DNA of 64,000 bases from Branchinecta lynchi (GCA_023053575.1 JAKZAP010000005.1:1364001-1428000); one strand, 5' to 3'; positions 35,070 to 46,276 are shown, numbered from the stretch's first letter. Notes: a model not told the origin generated them from the letters alone. Made by a program: numbers and translations.

Positions 35070-35965
35070 AGAAGCGAACATAGGAATAAAGCCATAGGGT
35101 CATTCATTCACATACTGGCATTTGCATTTATTCTTTCTCGATTAAGCGTGTTGAAAAACAGAAGTGAACCTAAGAATAAAGCCTTAATTTCAGTTCTTCT
35201 AGTATTTGGTGAAGACGCAGATCTGTAAAACAGAAATTAAAGGCACAAACTAGGGTCTTTTTGACTGTTCTTTCGCTTGATTTAGCCGCCAAAGAAGTAA
35301 TTAGGTTGTGGGATCCTTTGTATAGATCTCACGCTTCCGCACTTTAGTCTTGCTCTTTGAATGCATCAGGTGGATGCGAGGTCGGCAACTTTACTTCAAT
35401 TCATTTAATTTTTAATTTCAAACATTCTTGAAACGAAACAAACATAACGCTCCCAAGAGGGCACAACCGTGTCCTGTGCGAGAATGCGCAACTTTTACTC
35501 ACCTATTACAAACGATGATACACATTTCTCGTCTTAGCTTTCTTATTTCTTCCCTCCCCCCCCCCCCCAAGTCCTCATTCAGTAATAATAAAATGAAATA
35601 TTCACCTTAAATAAAATTCCAAAGAAATATTCCACATTTACATAACTATCCAAACAATTATTTTTCAATCTGTTTTTAAACAAAGAGTGGCACGGGGATT
35701 GAAATCCTCTACTCGCTACTGCCAATTTGTTACGGAATTCCAACACGAGTCGCGAAGCAGGAAGCCTTTTGATCTCTGACTATATCCATCACATTCTTTA
35801 ATGACTCCGTCACTGCCCACAAAATGCCAGTTGAAATTCTGCAAAAACGACTTGTTTCTGGCATCTTTAGAACCGCATTCCTTCACGTTTAATGTGTTTG
35901 CCATTTGTCTGTCGTGCGGTAGGTAAATTCTGCTCGTATGTTTTCTAATTTTTGTTTTTTTTTAG

Positions 35966-36082
35966 GATCAAACTGCAAGTATGACGAGTTCCAGTGCTCT
36001 GATGGGTCACAGTGTATCCCCAAGTCTTTCCATTGTGACATGGAAATCGATTGCCAGGACAGAAGTGACGAAATTGGTTGTG
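35966..36082 (+). CDS. HSPG2: Perlecan exon: LDLa module 8
   Basis: A complete LDLa module, CKYDEFQC to [10 protein letters not shown], with six cysteines and one extra residue between the second and third. Acceptor TTTTTTTTAG, donor G|GTGAGT, phase 1 to 1, 117 nt. It is the last LDLa of domain II, giving eight in the window, against four in vertebrate perlecan and three in UNC-52 (family knowledge). Confidence 0.92.
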
Positions 36083-36744
36083 GTGAGTTAGGTTTCTTAC
36101 GAACGTCCAGTTGAAAAGCTTGGATCTATCATTTATGCCCCCAGCTCGGGTGCATTTTGGCTGGTCTAGAAAGTAAAGTGCCGTGGTGCATTGTGCGTCA
36201 GGTTTAGAAATTTTCGAGTGTCCAAGCAGCAACTTTCGGGACTGACATTACCTAAACTTATGTGCTGTACAAAAAAAAATTGATTTCGTCGGTGGTTGAT
36301 CAAATGTCGTGGACGTCCTAAATTGCCGAGTGTTTCTCCGTTCACCACATACGAGTTGTTTAATTTAAAAAAAAAAGGTTAATCAACAAAAAAACAGTTA
36401 TATATTTGTTTCATTAGCTTTTTTTTTGCACTTCATTGACGCTCTTGCAAAAGACCGGAACTAAATTTTCCAACCAACAATCTACAACTTCAACTGCGTG
36501 TTGTCTTTAGTCTACTAGCCAAAACCTAAAGTATAAATACGTGTACCGGCCAAAACCTTGTGTATTTTACATATATATTGTGTTGGTTCCCTATCATATC
36601 ATGAAGGATCATATAGAAATGATAATAAAAACAATCCCATGGTGACCATCTCAGTGGCCGTGACGTGAAATGTTTGCTGGAGAAATGGCTGCCCGTCCAC
36701 CTGGTCAGGATGTGTTGTGTCTCGTTGTGCTTCGTATGTATAGT

Positions 36745-37165
36745 CTCGTATATGAGTGAATGAAAAAATTTATTTCCCATCAAAATTGGCCCGAGAGGAC
36801 CTAGACGGAGTAAACAAAACAGAAAAGAAGAGAGAGAAAAAAACAGGCAATACAACATTTCACACACAACAACAATGTAAGAGAATATGAATATTAGCAC
36901 GTAAATGAGTCGTGTAAACCCGTATCTGTTTAATGAGCTTGAGCTTTCAAACTTCTTTTGGCAAGATGGTACTTTGCACTGATTTGATATTCTTTGCCCA
37001 CGGTTGGGAGACTCGGCAGATACTTGGCATACCGATAATAATAAAATATAATATTTTGACGTTGGAATTGTAGCATTATATGGCAAAGTGGTGCCAAAGC
37101 TAGAACATGTGGCAGAGCCATAGCATTGTAGAGACGTGCAAGAATATATCGGTTATACACACACG
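36745..37165 (-). pseudogene. Decayed LINE 3' end, divergent relative
   Basis: On the minus strand, translation gives YYYRYAKYLPSLPTVGKEYQ, recognisably related to the LINE C-terminus CYFKYAKHLLHLSKLCHNH. The UTR has the same GACGGAGTAAACAAAACAG element. It is older and more diverged than the copies above. Confidence 0.6.
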
Positions 37166-37249
37166 TACAGGAAAACTAGGGTACTGTATATGCTCCTTGA
37201 TGTGGTCAACGGAAACGGAATCGTTTCCACAGGGGGGATCTCATTGAGA

Positions 37250-37525
37250 CATAAGAGCTATGCCACTGTTTGTACGAACACGTCGAAGCTGACGACATCC
37301 TCAACTTCAACTTTAACAACTTACGCGGTCATAGCCTCAAACTCACCGCAGAGAGGTTCTGCAAAGATATTGGTCGGTGGAGTTTCAAAAACCGCGTGCC
37401 GCATTGGAATCAACTGCCCGAAGAAACAGCAAACTCTCCGTCACAGCAGATTCGAGAAAGAAATTGATGAAATGTTTCTTTCCCAAATGTACGACCCTAT
37501 ATGTTTCAAAAGAACTTTGTAGAGG
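37250..37525 (+). pseudogene. LINE C-terminal remnant
   Basis: The + frame at 37270 reads LRGHSLKLTAERFCKDIGRW then NRVPHWNQLPEETANSPS, the well-known tail of CR1/RTE-type RT proteins (RGH, W-N-x-L-P-x-E). The remnant lacks the RT core and is frame-disrupted. It lies about 70 bp upstream of the large Ig-LamB exon and is not part of perlecan. Confidence 0.65.
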
Positions 37526-37594
37526 CTTTGTGGCCTAACTGTTTTTGCAATATATTAGTATTATATTATTAATACATCTATATTTTTCTTTCAG

Positions 37595-38507
37595 CCGCAC
37601 CTACTATTGCGATTCCTCCTTCTCCTATTCACACCGTCGAAGTCTATGATACCTTCGTCCTGAACTGTACCGCGGTAGGCAAGCCAGTCCCAGAGATCGT
37701 TTGGCGTTTGAACTGGGGCCATGTTCCGCCAAAGTGCAGCATGACTTCCGAGAACGGGTTTGGCGTCCTGACCTGCACAGATGCTGTCGAGACTGACCAG
37801 GGTGCATACAGCTGCGAAGCAATCAACTCGAAAGGCTCCACTTTTGCGGTCCCCGATTGCATTGTTGTCGTCAAGCCTCGCGATGGCGTCTGCAGGAACG
37901 GAGTATTCAACGCTGCAGCTTCCTCGACTGCTGATTGTGTTTCATGCTTTTGCTTTGGCGTTACCTCTGAATGCTCATCCTCGAGCCAGGTCGTATCTCA
38001 GTTGCCGCAGCCGTCTGGTCAGTTCCAGATTGTTGGTGTTTCCAGGGAATCGAGAGGGAACTACGCTGTAAAATCCCCACTAAGTACGAGCTACTTGAGG
38101 AGCTTGGGTAGCGGCCAGGGTGTTCAGATCTTCGCATCCGACAGGCGGCAGCTTGGAGACAGCTCAAACAACCTCGTTTTCTTCAACCTCCCACCCTCAC
38201 ACAGAGGCAACCAGCTAAGAAGCTATGGCAGTCATCTGAAATATAGGATCGAAGCTAAAGGACAGGGCCAGGCGGTGGTGGGCCCAGACGTAGTTCTAGC
38301 TGGAAATGGATATACTCTCATGCACTTCAGCAAGACTCAGATACAGCCCAATCGACCCAGTGATATTTTAGTACGTTTCTGGCCTGGGCAGTGGTATAAG
38401 CGCAGGTCTGGGCGTCCTGCTGGAGACATACCGTCTGAGGACGAGGAACTGGCGACCAGAGAAGAGATCATGATGGCCCTTCAGAACCTGGACTACCTTC
38501 TTATCAG
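37595..38507 (+). CDS. HSPG2: Perlecan exon: Ig domain, half LE, LamB 1
   Basis: The largest exon, 913 nt, phase 1 to 2. It encodes an Ig domain (FVLNCTAVGKPVPEIVW, then GAYSCEAINSKG), a cysteine-rich half LE module (CVSCFCFGVTSEC) and most of a laminin IV/LamB domain: FFNLPPSHRGNQLRSYG, GNGYTLMHFSKTQ, then TREEIMMALQNLDYLLIR at the end. The CFCFGVTS motif before LamB is a hallmark of perlecan domain III. A Ser-Gly-x-Gly motif lies at 38110-38121. Acceptor TTTCTTTCAG, donor AG|GTATGC. A decayed LINE fragment ends about 70 bp upstream. Confidence 0.95.
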
Positions 38508-38590
38508 GTATGCGATTTCCATGGGCTTTTCTGCGGTCAGCATAGTATAGAAATCACAAACCGTTGCGCGTTCTGTATAAATGGAATTTT

Positions 38591-38851
38591 AGCTGCGTTT
38601 TTTGTCACGGGAGTTCTTACCGGTGGTCTCCGGTTTTTCTTATAAGCCGTTTTTGCATCCAACGGTGACTACTATAACCCGTGTTTGAACTAACCAGTGT
38701 CCGGTTTTACCTCACCGGTGCAGAATAACCAGAACCTGCTCGGGAGTCCGGGTTTACCGAGGAGATAGCAAATGTTCATCAATACGCGTTATAAGAGAAA
38801 AACCGGACGCTGGTGACAAAACGCCAGAGACAACGCGAGACGAACGCAGCT
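38591..38851. mobile_element. Family Q MITE
   Basis: A 261 bp element starting AGCTGCGTTTTTTGTCAC and ending GAACGCAGCT, with GTGACAAAACGCC inside the right end. CCGGT/ACCGG words recur throughout. It begins 84 bp after the Ig-LamB exon ends. Confidence 0.7.
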
Positions 38852-38916
38852 ATTGGCTCAGATGGTTGGGGACACCTGTGACTTTGAACAGTTTGTCCGC
38901 CCATCTATGTATTAGC

Positions 38917-39314
38917 ATAAAGCCGCTTTCACATTGATGCCTTGAGCCTTTCACACTAACAACCCCTTCGTCGTGCTTGGGTCGACGCAACGCAGAGATT
39001 ACGCGGAAAAATAAAACGCAAGAATAGAACCAAGTTCTATGCTTGCGTTGCATCAGCGCGTGTGCATCAGATTTGTCAGTGGAAAATGGAAGTTTTGAAG
39101 AAAGTAAAGCAACAAAAAACGTGCTGATGATGAAAATAAAATTGCTACTAGTGAAAGAATTAAAATTGGGCAGAAGAAACCGAAAAAGGAAAATTTAAAT
39201 GAGCATCCAGCGCGAAAGCTTCTCACGCATGTGTGAAAGATACCCTGAGCAACCTGTACGAAACGCAAGATAAACTCATACGCAACGACGCGTCAATGTG
39301 AAAGCGTCTTAAAA
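38917..39314 (-). mobile_element. Family K inverted-repeat element
   Basis: About 400 bp with ends TAAAGCCGCTTTCACATTGA and TCAATGTGAAAGCGTCTTA. It includes a hairpin around GAACCAAGTTCTATGC and CGTTGCGTT words. It sits at the left end of a family E element. Confidence 0.75.
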
Positions 39315-39471
39315 GCTCTCGAAGGAGTGGAGATTTGGTTTTAGACTTTTTGCCAGGAGTGTTACAGGTAAACGTCCGTAGATGGGCCCTCTAGCTCTAT
39401 GCTTAAGAATGTGGAAAAGGCACGAACTAATGTGAGCAATGAGACTGTCAAGGTAGGGGCAATGACACACT

Positions 39472-39766
39472 GAGCGTGTTCCACCCTACTTACCGTAGTT
39501 ACTACGCGTGACGTCACGAATTCTGGCTTTCTGCCATCAAGGCTGGAACGATTTTTCTATTTTCCAGCAGATTATCATGCCACGGGGGAATCCGACCAAT
39601 CACGTTCCAGAGATGCATAGTTACTACGCGTACCACGCTCCCGTGCATGGTAAGCAAATAGTAACTATTAGTTACTATTTCGAGAAGGTTGGAACGGTCA
39701 GCGTAGTAACTTTTCGTGAGGATGGAACGGAAATAGTAACTATTGTTAGAAGGGTGGAACACGCTC
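39472..39766 (-). mobile_element. Family B MITE, copy 2, inside family E
   Basis: A full-length 295 bp copy with ends GAGCGTGTTCCACC and its complement and 3 bp duplication ACT (39469-39471, 39767-39769). The host is a family E element; host sequence GACACACT resumes as ACTGAATCC after it. Confidence 0.88.
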
Positions 39767-39849
39767 ACTGAATCCTGGTCTGGAGTAAAAGTTTTGTCTG
39801 GAGTCGGATGGAGAGTTGAGATAGGAGTAAAAAGGAATGCTGAATCCGT

Positions 39850-40229
39850 AGTTGTGTTTTTGCAGATACCATGGTATTTGTTACCACGGTTAAAAGATTT
39901 GCAATTAGTCTTTTTTGCAGTTACCGTGGTATCTGATATGCAGTTGCTCTGCGAAAACGACAATTGCCGAACATCCCAAAAGGAAAACTGATATTCAGTC
40001 ACATCACTAAGTGCCAAACTTCTTTGCAAGCAATTTGACAAAAAATGATGAAACTGTGATGAATTTTTCAGATACGACGATCAGTTACCACGGTCGGACA
40101 GTGGTATCTGAATATCAGATACCACGACAGTGCAAAACGCTTTTTGACCTTGGTATCAAATACCACGATAACTGCAAAAACAACTTTAGACCGTGGTATC
40201 GATACCAGGATATCTGCAAAAACGCAACT
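39850..40229 (-). mobile_element. Family A element inside a family E element
   Basis: Ends AGTTGTG and CGCAACT, 380 bp. Sequence on both sides (GCTGAATCCG before, GGATTCCGG-like after) belongs to the larger family E element, so this copy is younger than its host. Confidence 0.8.
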
Positions 40230-40796
40230 CATATCTTTACTTAATTTTTCTTTCGGACCGATACTCTGCCGCATTCCGGGGAATACTTGTAATTTGTATT
40301 CAGCCCAAGCCGACTGCGAATCATATTTGATGGCACTAAACCGATAAGTCGGCTGAGAATCCGACGAAATGGAATCCGGCGTAAATGTTTCTAACCATGT
40401 CTTTGTTGAGTTTTTCTGGAAGTAATAAGGCTGAATCCGTCTATCTGCTTGGTTTTCCTGTGGGATAAATGATATAATAGAAATCTGTCATAAATCGGAA
40501 ATTTCTGAACGAACAAGACCTTCTGATGAAAATGATAAGGTAGTGCACATCGATTAGTAACATGTTGAATAAGTATATTTCTGACTCGCGTTGATTATAC
40601 GGTCGTAAGCTGGTCTATACTGGGAATTAAAGACAGGGAAGAATTACCGATTGGACCAACCAAGAGGTTGGTTATAGATAAAAATATCATGCTGTGAAAT
40701 CTCAACAACAGACTGTCTGGTTAAAAAGATTGTCAAAGTTTGCCTGGTCAAATGAATATTCTTCTTTTGGATCCCACAGAAACCTCGGGTCTTGTT

Positions 40797-41940
40797 TTAA
40801 AACCATTCAGCCAAAAAGTCGACTGTCAGAAATTGTAACCATCCTATAAACATACCTCTAACCTACTAATAATGATTGGAGTTGAAAATCTTCTCTATCA
40901 TACAACTGAATACGTTGATTGATTCATCGTTCAGTCCATTTTCGGTGAGGTACTCTAGAAAATCCTTGAAGTTAAGTCCTATAATTGGCTACCGCCACCG
41001 ATCTTGAATAAGTATGTGTTCAGTTGCGAAACGAAGGTGAGGAATACAGACGTAATACTAGACTATTATACTATACCAGAATCTTACTAGACGCCCGCTC
41101 TTGCATATAGCCACGCAGTGCCCGGAGTAACCTATGATGAGTAGTGCCGAATTTGTTAACTACCTATAATACCCTATGCAGTTCTAGCCTTGGGCCATGA
41201 CTCCAATGAAGTCCTAGGTCAACCTTACTGTGAGTGACCATCCGTCCGTCTGTCTGCGTTCACGATAGTTCTTGGACGGATTGTTATATTTTGATGGAAG
41301 TTAGAGGTTTTTCATGGGTAGCGTTCCAGCGACTTATTATTTGCTACGATCGTTACTAATCTTCTTATTATTGCCGTTCCATAGGCCGCCGTAATAAGTT
41401 TATAAGCTCCTCCCTCTTATTGTTTTGTTTCCACGACTGTTACGATCTTACTACGGCGGTAATACAAATTTACTGATGATGGTCCCGAGCTTCATAAGTT
41501 ATAATAACCGTCGGTTCTACAGGAACTCCCCCGTAAGAGTGATGACGTATGTCCGCGTTGTTATTATGTTTTTTCCAGAGAGTGTTGTAACTATCAACAT
41601 ATATGGTGCTCGCTCCTCCTCTTATCATCAAAACTTGTAATAATGTAAATGTAATTTTATTTCGTATGGCAGAATCCAGTCAGAAAAGGACATTTCAGAA
41701 CTTTGCTTAGTCCCTTTTACGTAATACTTAGTACTTTGCGACGTATTTTTGGATGATTTTGGAAAAAAGAAACAATATCTATTCTTTTGTGGATTTGTAA
41801 TATAAAAAATAAAAAATATTCGGTTGGTCGGCTTCATATTTTTTATTTCTTTTTTGTTTTCGTCTAGTTTTCAAATCTTTCGGGTTCAAGAAGTTTTTTT
41901 TTACCTTAACGAGTTACTTATAAAAGAATTTTGTTTACAG
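40797..41940. other. Intron sequence with a family F/E-like fragment
   Basis: Only 41225-41320 is recognisable (CCGTCCGTCTGTCTGCG, then ATTTTGATGGAAG), matching the start of family F and E units. The remainder is unique or too diverged. Confidence 0.4.
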
Positions 41941-42082
41941 GGCCGGATACGTTGACAGCAATTCCATTGATACGACACTAAGCAATGTTCAGATGGACAC
42001 CAGCATCGGTGGAAGGGGAGATCAAGCCATCTATGTGGAGGAATGTCGCTGCCCACCTGGATACGCCGGAATGTCCTGCGAG
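41941..42082 (+). CDS. HSPG2: Perlecan exon: end of LamB 1 and start of LE
   Basis: Completes the split Arg codon and the end of the first LamB domain (TLSNVQMDTSI), then begins an LE module (EECRCPPGYAGMSCE). An Arg-Gly-Asp tripeptide is encoded at 42014-42022 just before the LE cysteines. Acceptor TTTGTTTACAG, donor GAG|GTAAAG, phase 2 in and 0 out, 142 nt. The same exon cut recurs after LamB 2 and LamB 3, which points to internal duplication of a LamB-LE unit. Confidence 0.93.
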
Positions 42083-42611
42083 GTAAAGAATTTATCTTTA
42101 TTGATAATGCTCAGTGACGCAGAATTTTCTCTGTCCGTGTTTGATTGACGTAAAGCAGTTTTTTCGCTAAAAGCCACCTTTTGAGAAAAAATAACAACCT
42201 GATCGAAATTCTTTCAACTCCAGTTTTTCAACTGCCTTTATGGAAAAAAGTGGAGTTATTGGTGGTTCGTTGATTTTGTTGCATATGTGTAATATGTAGG
42301 GATAATGTGTGTTTTTTCCCTATGTATATGGCTACGATTGAAGTAAATACATAAATAATCCCTTCCTCGGATAACTCTCATCAGTCTTATTGAATGTGTT
42401 CGGAGACTTTCAGTGTCACTTTTTGGTTCTTCGTCTGCTTTTTTATTGACTTTCTCTTTCTCGCTTATGATATTGTGGTGGGGGAACTGTAGATCCGAGC
42501 TTTTAATCATGCTTAAAGGATTTCAGGTTGTACCAGCGGGATTTACATCGGCAATGCTCAAAGAACCTCTCATTCATTTTCGCCTATAGCAACATCTTTT
42601 TCCCATTACAG

Positions 42612-42915
42612 ACTTGTGCGCCCGGGTTCCGTCGCGTCAGGTCAGGACCGTGGCTTGGCCGATGCGTTGAAGATATTCCAACCATTTGCCAAGACGGAAG
42701 CTACGGTGATCCTGGTCGCGGGGTTCCCTGTCAGCCGTGCCCTTGCCCAAGCACGACGGGTATCACAAACGAGGTTAGGACTTGCTATCTGGACACGGAC
42801 GGACAAGTCACATGCAACTGTCCTGCTGGATACGATGGAAGAAGATGCGAATCCTGTGCTGCTGGGTACAACCGGGATGCAAGGACGGGCGAAATTTGCA
42901 GACCTGGTGAAAGTG
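42612..42915 (+). CDS. HSPG2: Perlecan exon: LE modules after LamB 1
   Basis: Encodes the rest of one LE module (TCAPGFRRVRSGPWLGRC) and a second full one containing TCYLDTDGQVTCNCPAGYDG and CESCAAGYNRD. The TCYLDTDGQVTC string is nearly invariant in perlecan domain III. Phase 0 in, phase 1 out, 304 nt; donor G|GTGAGT. It ends P-G-E-S-G with the Gly codon shared with the next exon. Confidence 0.93.
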
Positions 42916-43244
42916 GTGAGTACATACTTTTGTAGTAATGGAGACTGAAACCCTTATAGCCTAATCGGAAGTAAAAGTAACTTTTGATTTCGAGCAAAGG
43001 ACTAAGTAACAAGAGCTGTCAGCACTTATGGCACCTGCAAGTGTGTCGCAAGACTTTCACCACCCCCACCCCCCCCATCCTTACTACCCCCATAGTGGCC
43101 GACTCTGTAGTCCGGACCTGTAACTGAAGGTCTAGGGCATGTGACCTTACAAAAGTCCCACGTTCGAGTGGCACATTCGGGGCCCCCCTTCAAAGCCTAA
43201 AAGGAGGAAACTCAATCCCGTTAGAGGCTGTCCTCTAATAGCAC

Positions 43245-43610
43245 TCCTGCATTTGTAAGCAAAGACCTTGAAGCAGAAACGATCGCGGCCCCTTGGCAAA
43301 CATGAAACGTATTGTTTGGCAAAAACATTTGTTTTCTATGTCCAGGTGAAGATGCACTCTTTAGAGGGGCTAGGAATTCCTGTTTAAGCAACACCTTTGA
43401 GGACAAAAATTACCACGGGACCTGGGAAGCATATACTATCGTTTGGTCAAAAGTATTTTTTGCAGCTTGTGGCGAAGATTTCATTTGTAAGCAAAATCCT
43501 TGTGTCAAAAATGATCTTGGCCCCTTGGGGGACATGATAATGTATTATTTGACGACAATTCTGGCACTGGGGTAGGAGTTCATTTGTAAGCAAATGTCTT
43601 ATGTATGGTG
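43245..43610 (+). repeat. Family R repeat units
   Basis: About three diverged units of roughly 110 bp containing CATTTGTAAGCAAA, TGGCCCCTTGG and ATGTATTGTTTGGC-like text. The reverse complement occurs at 45715-45925, so inverted R blocks flank the family F array. Confidence 0.55.
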
Positions 43611-44439
43611 GAATATAAGTGTTTAATCTTTTATGCTTTAATTGTTGTACGAAACCGAGCATCTAATTTACGTGTACCCGAGCGGTTGGTACATATTACA
43701 CTATACCGGTATTCTGATCTTAGTCCTCAAAGGGTTGGTTCGTAACTTTGGAGGGGGAAGTTCGGACGGTAGGTCCTAGGTCCTGCATTCAATAAACAGT
43801 GTTTAGAAAACACACTTCTTTTAATATTGAAGTTCTGCATACATCGAATAAATCTGTTCCAACGATCCACAATCACTACTGTCTTAAGACTATCTTAAGA
43901 CTGCCTCCTACATACAATTACATTGCTCCTTTTATACTGCTTTTTCTTACATCGTTTCAGCTCTTGGCTGACTCTCCAACATTAAGCATTTTGGCCAGCT
44001 CTCAAACATAAAGCATTTTTAAGAAGGTGCGTCGAGAAAAAGGCACTTTGCACGAGTTGTTATAAAGATTTGGAATTAAATATTTGGTGTCGTTACGTAA
44101 GTCCAACAACTTTCATCGAAGACAAAACGAAATATAATCAGTGTCTGATGTCCAATCGACAGTCCAAAAAACTTGATCGAGAATGTTTTTTTTACAATTC
44201 TTTGTTTCTACCAATTTAGGCTATCATGGTTCAGATATTCTTTAGCCCTAAGATAGACGGCCTATTCACTTTCCTCGTTAATCATATCCATTTCTCAGAT
44301 TCCCGTTTTTTTCCTGATTAATCGAACCCGAAAACCATTGGTAAGTCCAGACTAAGCACATGGTTTACCTTTCTTCCGATATTCTACTCAGATTATTGGG
44401 TAATTTATAGCCTCGTCCACAAAATTCCGATTCGTATGC

Positions 44440-45660
44440 CACTTGACTTCCAGCCAAGTGCCATATCACGATAACTTTCCCGTCGGTCGGTCTGTCGGTC
44501 AGTCCGGTGACCGCGACTTCCGGATGCGCTAGGTCGATGCACCTTGGCAGGCATATTAGGGACCCGACAAAACTAACTTGGAAATAGTTACTTCCCGATC
44601 CGACCACCGTGGGGGGAGTGGAGGGAGGGAGAATCTGGAATATTGAGGTATTTATATCTTTTGAACGGGTGATCGGATCTTAATGAAACTTGAATTTGGA
44701 AAGACCTCAAGTTTCAGATGTCCCACTTCAAGTCTGGAACACTTCTGGTGACTTTTTGTGGAGTTGGAGGTGGGGGGGACTGGAAATCGTGTGACACGTT
44801 CAGAGTGGACGGATCGGGACGGAACTTGGCCTGAAGAACAAGAACAAACCCTTTTTGGGTTGGAGGGGAGGGTTCTGAAATTCCAGTGATCCAGAGTGAA
44901 GGTGCTTTCAGATGTGTTAGGACGATGAGACTTGGCAGGCATATCAGAGACTCGACCTTGTTTACCTCAGAACTGTCATTTCTCCAGTTCGACATCGTGG
45001 GGGATTGGAGGGAGGGGAATCCGGAATCTTGGAATCTACTACTTGATATATGTATAAATTTCGAACGGATGATCGGATCCTTATGAAACTTGACATTTTA
45101 ATACAAAGCAAGAGAAAAGGCTTTCGCCTCCAAATAACTCTAAGAAATTTTGCGTAGTCGAACTGATTTTGCAACACCTCGTGTCCCAGAAGTCTCATTT
45201 CAAGTCCGTAACAGAACTGGTGACTTTGAGGAAGTTGGAGGGGGGGGGAGAGGAGGATCTTGTGACACGCTCAGAGTAGACGGATCGCGATTAAACTTGG
45301 TGGGAAGAACAAACACGAACCCTAGATACATCGTTGACAGAACCGGACCGGATCCGGGCACTGTTGGGAGAGTTGGGGGGGGGGAGGTTCTCAGTTCCGA
45401 TGATCCGATGATACTTCCGGATGTGCTATGGCGATGAAACTGTGCTGGCGCATTAGAGACCCGACAACAATGACTTGAAAATAGTCACTTCCGAGAACCG
45501 AACATCCTGGAGGGGGGAGAAAGGAGGAACAGAAAATCTGGAAACTTGAGTTGTGCTAACTTTTGAAACTAAGATCAGATCTTAATGAAACTTGAATTGG
45601 GTAGAATATATGCCTCTAATGTTTCTCGTTTATGTCTCAAGGATTTTGCTTAAAAATAAA
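44440..45660 (+). repeat. Family F tandem array, about three units
   Basis: Units of roughly 400-500 bp starting near 44480, 44885 and 45400. Each has GGATGCGCTAGG- or GGATGTGCTA-like text, GATGAAACTTGGCAGGC, a G-rich stretch (GGAGGGAGGGAG) and CGGATCTTAATGAAACTTG. The opening GTCGGTCGGTCTGTCGGTCA resembles the beginning of family E units and a fragment at 41225-41320. A copy of the 31 bp D repeat lies inside unit 2. Confidence 0.65.
45100..45130 (+). repeat. 31 bp D repeat, copy 2
   Basis: Same 31 bp as at 22405, inside unit 2 of the family F array, where unit 1 lacks it. Confidence 0.6.
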
Positions 45661-45714
45661 TTCTTAGTCGTAAAGTCCTAGTATCTCATCTCAACCGCAA
45701 AGTGAAAAACAAAT

Positions 45715-45925
45715 TTTAGGCACAAGATACATTATCATGATCTACAAGTCCACGATCATCTTTCCTCGAAGCTTTTGCTCACGAAGGATTCCTTTAAAGT
45801 ACTCATCAGAACAGCAAAGTAAAAAAAATGTTTTTAGCAAACGATACATTTTCACGATCCCCAAGGGTCCAAAATCATTTTAGCCTCATGAGTTATGCTT
45901 ACAAATGAAGTTCTAGCATCTTTAC
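45715..45925 (-). repeat. Family R repeat units, inverted
   Basis: Two units of about 105 bp, each with ACGATACATTTTCACGATC-like text and CTTACAAATGAAG or CTCACGAAGGA. They are the reverse complement of the units at 43.2-43.6 kb. Confidence 0.55.
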
Positions 45926-45954
45926 AGTACGCGTCTTGAATGTGTTGAATGTGA

Positions 45955-46066
45955 CATCAGTTTCTGAATTTTGATATGTTCAAGGAGTCTGGCAATCGTC
46001 GTCGTGACAATTGTGTCTTGATCAAATATTGGATTTTGGGATCCTATCGAAACCTTTGGTCTTGTT
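45955..46066 (+). mobile_element. Family E right-end fragment
   Basis: About 110 bp matching the right terminus of family E (TTCAAGGAGTCTGG, ATCAAATATTGGATTTTGGG, CTTTGGTCTTGTT), fused to the truncated family B MITE. Confidence 0.7.
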
Positions 46067-46276
46067 CTATTTTCCAGCAGAATATTATGCCACGGGCGAA
46101 TCCGAACAATCTCGTTACAGAGATCCGTTTTTACTACGCTCCCGAGCGTGGTAAGCAATAGTTACTATTAGTTACTATTTCGAGAAGGTTGGAACGGTCA
46201 GCGTAATAACTTTTGGTGAGGATGGAACGGAAATAGTAACTAATAGTTACTATTTGTAGAAGGCTGGAACACGCTC
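46067..46276 (-). mobile_element. Family B MITE, truncated copy
   Basis: The right 210 bp of a family B element. The left side stops abruptly at CTATTTTCCAGCAG, exactly where a family E end (CTTTGGTCTTGTT) finishes. Either E inserted here with later deletion, or the two were joined by rearrangement. Confidence 0.8.

Larger units (their letters stand above)
39314..40796 (+). mobile_element. Family E element carrying nested insertions
   Basis: A diverged copy ending in ATCCCACAGAAACCTCGGG and TCTTGTT. It is interrupted by a family B MITE (39472-39766) and a family A element (39850-40229), and abutted on the left by a family K element. The host units (GCTGAATCC, GTAGATGGGCCCT) are recognisable between the insertions. 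Confidence 0.65.

Noticed and set aside
36526..37086. 186-codon minus-strand frame
   Set aside because: Most of it is A+T-rich sequence; only the part overlapping the LINE remnant is recognisable, so it is not a gene.
37708..38550. Reading the Ig-LamB exon as a stand-alone 280-residue protein starting at an internal Met
   Set aside because: The frame is open well upstream to the acceptor at 37594 and runs past the donor only into intron; both ends are splice sites.
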